Part shown: piece after piece, positions 61,322-64,000 of the stretch
Numbering within the stretch: position 1 is the stretch's first letter
Layout: each line of letters begins with the position of its first letter
Source of the DNA: Ascidia mentula
Lineage: Eukaryota; Chordata; Ascidiacea; Phlebobranchia; Ascidiidae
NCBI GenBank assembly: GCA_947561715.1
Contig: OX387197.1
Coordinates: forward strand, 8,739,001-8,803,000
DNA length: 64,000 nt
Direction: 5' to 3'
Notes under the pieces: generated by a model
The model's input: only the letters and a program-made list of their open reading frames with translations
Told to the model about the DNA's origin: nothing
Databases searched by the model: none
Program-made: the position numbers and the translations under genes

Positions 61322-64000
61322 ATGGTTAGGAAAAGAAATGAAAATGATCCACTTCTATTGAATGATCTCACCCCAAACAATGTATCAGACAGGTGAACTT
61401 TCTGACTGTTTTGGGCAATTTACACAGAAAAAAGAAATTAATATGTGTATAAAAAATTTTGCCTAGTAAGTTATCGCTCAGTTATTATTTGCTCAATAAA
61501 TTCCTCTGTGCGAATTACAAAATTAGTTCTTGACATATGTCAGGGCTTTAGTAAACTGCCAACAATCATGTTTTGTGATGCAGTCAAGTGTCTGTGCCAG
61601 GAATTGAAAATGATGGATTTGATGAAAACAGCTTTTTTGGAGATGAACCTCATGAAAAACAATCAAATGGCACAAAACGACGATTAAGTTCTTTGAAAAT
61701 CATGATTTTGGATGTTTTACTAATAGCTTTGGAATATTTGCAGGTAAGTTATCAGTTGTTAAGTTTACACTTAAATTTGGAAGTTGCTCAAAAGTACAGT
61801 TGACTTACTCCCAACAATGCCATAAATTTTCTAATATTTTCAATTCGTTTGTACCTGTCACCAAGATGTAATAAAAATATGCTGCCAGAATATGCTCCAA
61901 TATATATTAGGGATTTTTAGAAACACACAATATAATGTATAACTTTACTGTCAAAACTTTTACAGTTCTTTGCATTGTTACAATCTCTTTCACTGCGTTG
62001 GACATGGCCACTCACTTGGACAAAATCCATGTCATTTTTGTTTATATTTAACTTGGACTTTTGGGAACTGGTGAAGGTTAATAGTGGCTATTATACAGCT
62101 GCAAGAGATGCATTTGTTGCCAGTGATGATGTTCCAATCAACTATGGGTATGAGGCAAATAATTTGTTAGTGGGTTCTTTTGCTTTGACATTATTTACTT
62201 TTGTGAAAAGGGCAATGCTGCTGGGATGGTTAATTGCTCTTATTGTAGCAATAGTCATATTTGCATTTCTAAGATGGAGATTGACACAGCATCTTAAAAT
62301 TTCTGGCTATAATAAGCTTATGCATGTATTGGTTATTACAGTTCAGGTATGTTGAAGAAGTATTTTTCAATAAAAAATTATTTGGATAATTCATCATGTT
62401 TTTGGAATTATTTTTTAGGCCATAATCCAACATTTATTTGAAGGTTTTAGCATTGCCCATAGGTGTACAAATAGCAAAAATATTTTGGTGCCTGCCCACA
62501 ACCAATTCCATGGATGTGGCGAATTCAGTAGTATGTTGGCAAGGAGAACATATATTGTATGTCGTACTTGGACTCATTGTTGGCATATTTATTTTTGTTG
62601 TTTATCCAATCTGGCTAATTTTTGTGATACGATTGGAGGTAAATGACAATTCTTCCTTGTGATACAAAGATGTGAAAATACCCTGTTTAAATCAGGTTAT
62701 AAGTTCCAATGCAAGGAAACACGAGACCTACCTGAAGTTGAAGTATTTTGAGTATATATATGATCTGGATGCATCTTGGGTTAATCGGCAATATGTCAGC
62801 TTTGGAAGTTTTGTTCGCTTGTGGGTGTACTGGAAACCTATTCATCACTTCTTTAAACTTTTGGTTTTAATCTTTTATGCTGGTTTATTTTTTGACAGGT
62901 AATTTAAATATCATTGGTTATCTGACAATTATAACCACAAGTTATTTTATTTAGATTGGTTCAAGCATCAATAATTTTCGCTTTGTTTCTTGTCATCTTG
63001 GTTGTTTCAATGGTTCGTCTTCCATACAGGGTAAGGTGTTTTCTTTAAGATTTAATAAAAGGGTCGGTTTCAAACCTTCAATAATTGTAACTTCCATTAT
63101 TCCACCACTGAGAAAAGAGAATTTATTGTGCCACCAATGTATGTATATTTGGAATGTTAAATAGCTCATAGCCCAAAACAAAAGTCACTATAATATACCT
63201 CATGGCAACAATTGCTATGTTTACTTTGCTTGTGCAATCACTTGGTATTTCTATCCTTGGTACTTTGTTAATGCTTGGTTTTTAGTTTTTAAATTTGTTT
63301 GACATACATTTTTTTTGAAAATCAACATAATTGCCAACTGGTGCCCATGTCTATCATGCTTGTTTTTTTTAATGTTTCATCTCAACCCTCTGGCTTCTTT
63401 ACAGGTGTTCAGTTTTAACTTTCCACTTTTATGGAGTTTCCTCTGCTTGTGCTCCAGTTCAGTAATTGGTGCAATGCAAAACATTCCTGGTATTCAAAGT
63501 GCCTTTCTTTTACCAAGCTATATAGAAGTAAGTTAAACTGTCGATATGATAAGTGTGATGGTTGATATAATTTGACTTACTGTGTTTCAGTCGGAATTGA
63601 TTCTAATCAACATTGCATGGCTTGTAGGAATGATTTTGTTTGCAGTTTATTTTGGTTTGAGATACACAAAAGTCCTTTGTGGTAGTAAGTCACTATGGCC
63701 CACTATGTTGAAAAAAGGTGGTGATGGCCCAAACAAAAACACTAAAAGGTAAACCTGTCTGTCATATTGTGTCTAGAAAATCTTAGAAAATTCTGTTTCA
63801 GGTATATGATAGCGGCGATCAATGGTAGAAAATGTTTAAAACAAGCACTAAATTGCCCTGCTTTGCTTGCACCCGTGCATTTGTTGGCTCACCACATACA
63901 AGTTGTGAATGCATTGGCCTGTGAGGCTGAGTAAGTTTCAGTAACCACAAGGTAAATGTAAATTTTACAGCTTTTATCGATGTCATTTTAGGTACATCGA
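61322..64000 (+). CDS. Uncharacterised multi-pass membrane protein, 5' part
   Basis: Exons 61322-61392, 61584-61743, 61966-62346, 62444-62638, 62696-62898, 62955-63030, 63405-63527, 63591-63748, 63802-63930 and one from 63992 running off the window join in frame. A soluble acidic N-terminus (about 60 residues) is followed by at least seven hydrophobic spans, for example AMLLGWLIALIVAIVIFAFL, HILYVVLGLIVGIFIFVVY, LVQASIIFALFLVILVV and LILINIAWLVGMILFAVYF. No family motif that I know is present, so no function is assigned; channel, transporter or receptor are all open. The exon 4 start uses an AG without a good pyrimidine tract, chosen because the better upstream AG breaks the frame. Confidence 0.7.

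Overview
The window looks like an invertebrate chordate nuclear chromosome, most likely an ascidian tunicate. The sequence is AT-rich. Genes are split into many small exons by short GT-AG introns. The conserved proteins read as clear animal orthologues: transportin-1, RAB3, TPC2, TKS5, ferritin, POLG, GUF1 and TMEM243. At least two genes (RAB3, OVOA) have a splice acceptor directly before the ATG, as expected for spliced-leader trans-splicing in tunicates. There are no bacterial-type features. Placement at species level is not attempted.

Layout: 1-3761 intergenic. RAB3 (+, 3762-4869). A repeat-rich gap with a hAT element (6923-7639). TNPO1 (-, 7717-16617, 25 coding exons), whose introns carry a small TIR element and a compact Penelope-type GIY-YIG element. 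16618-20945 intergenic with a hAT element and a tiny poly(T) retro-insertion. A CYP4-type cytochrome P450 (+, 20946-25626) whose last intron holds another hAT copy and a hammerhead-ribozyme-like motif. OVOA, the ovothiol synthase (+, 27278-32015). TTI2 (-, 33005-34492). A composite TIR transposon (34945-36438). POLG (+, 36679-40026, without coding introns). TMEM243 (+, 40196-40716) convergent with GUF1 (-, 40971-43913). TPCN2 (-, 44331-49041). SH3PXD2A/TKS5 (+, 50912-56984) convergent with ferritin (-, 57555-58385). A mosaic of duplicated repeats (58683-60725). Finally the 5' part of an unidentified multi-pass membrane protein (+, 61322 to the window end).

The genes are mostly unrelated housekeeping, vesicle and signalling functions: nuclear import, exocytosis, TOR/PIKK chaperoning, lysosomal ion channel, podosome scaffold and iron storage. 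Two mitochondrial information-processing genes (POLG and GUF1) lie near each other, and two redox or oxidative enzymes (CYP4 and OVOA) are adjacent; nothing shows a functional cluster. Exon boundaries were derived by hand from splice signals, reading-frame continuity and remembered family sequences. For RAB3, TNPO1, CYP4, OVOA, GUF1, TPCN2, SH3PXD2A and ferritin all exon phases join without a frame break.

The most interesting non-gene signals are the GIY-YIG element with about 95-bp inverted arms, the hammerhead-like motif, an orphan duplicate of one exon of the terminal gene, two GC-AG introns, an intron-free POLG among intron-rich genes, and several hAT copies with perfect 8-bp target duplications.
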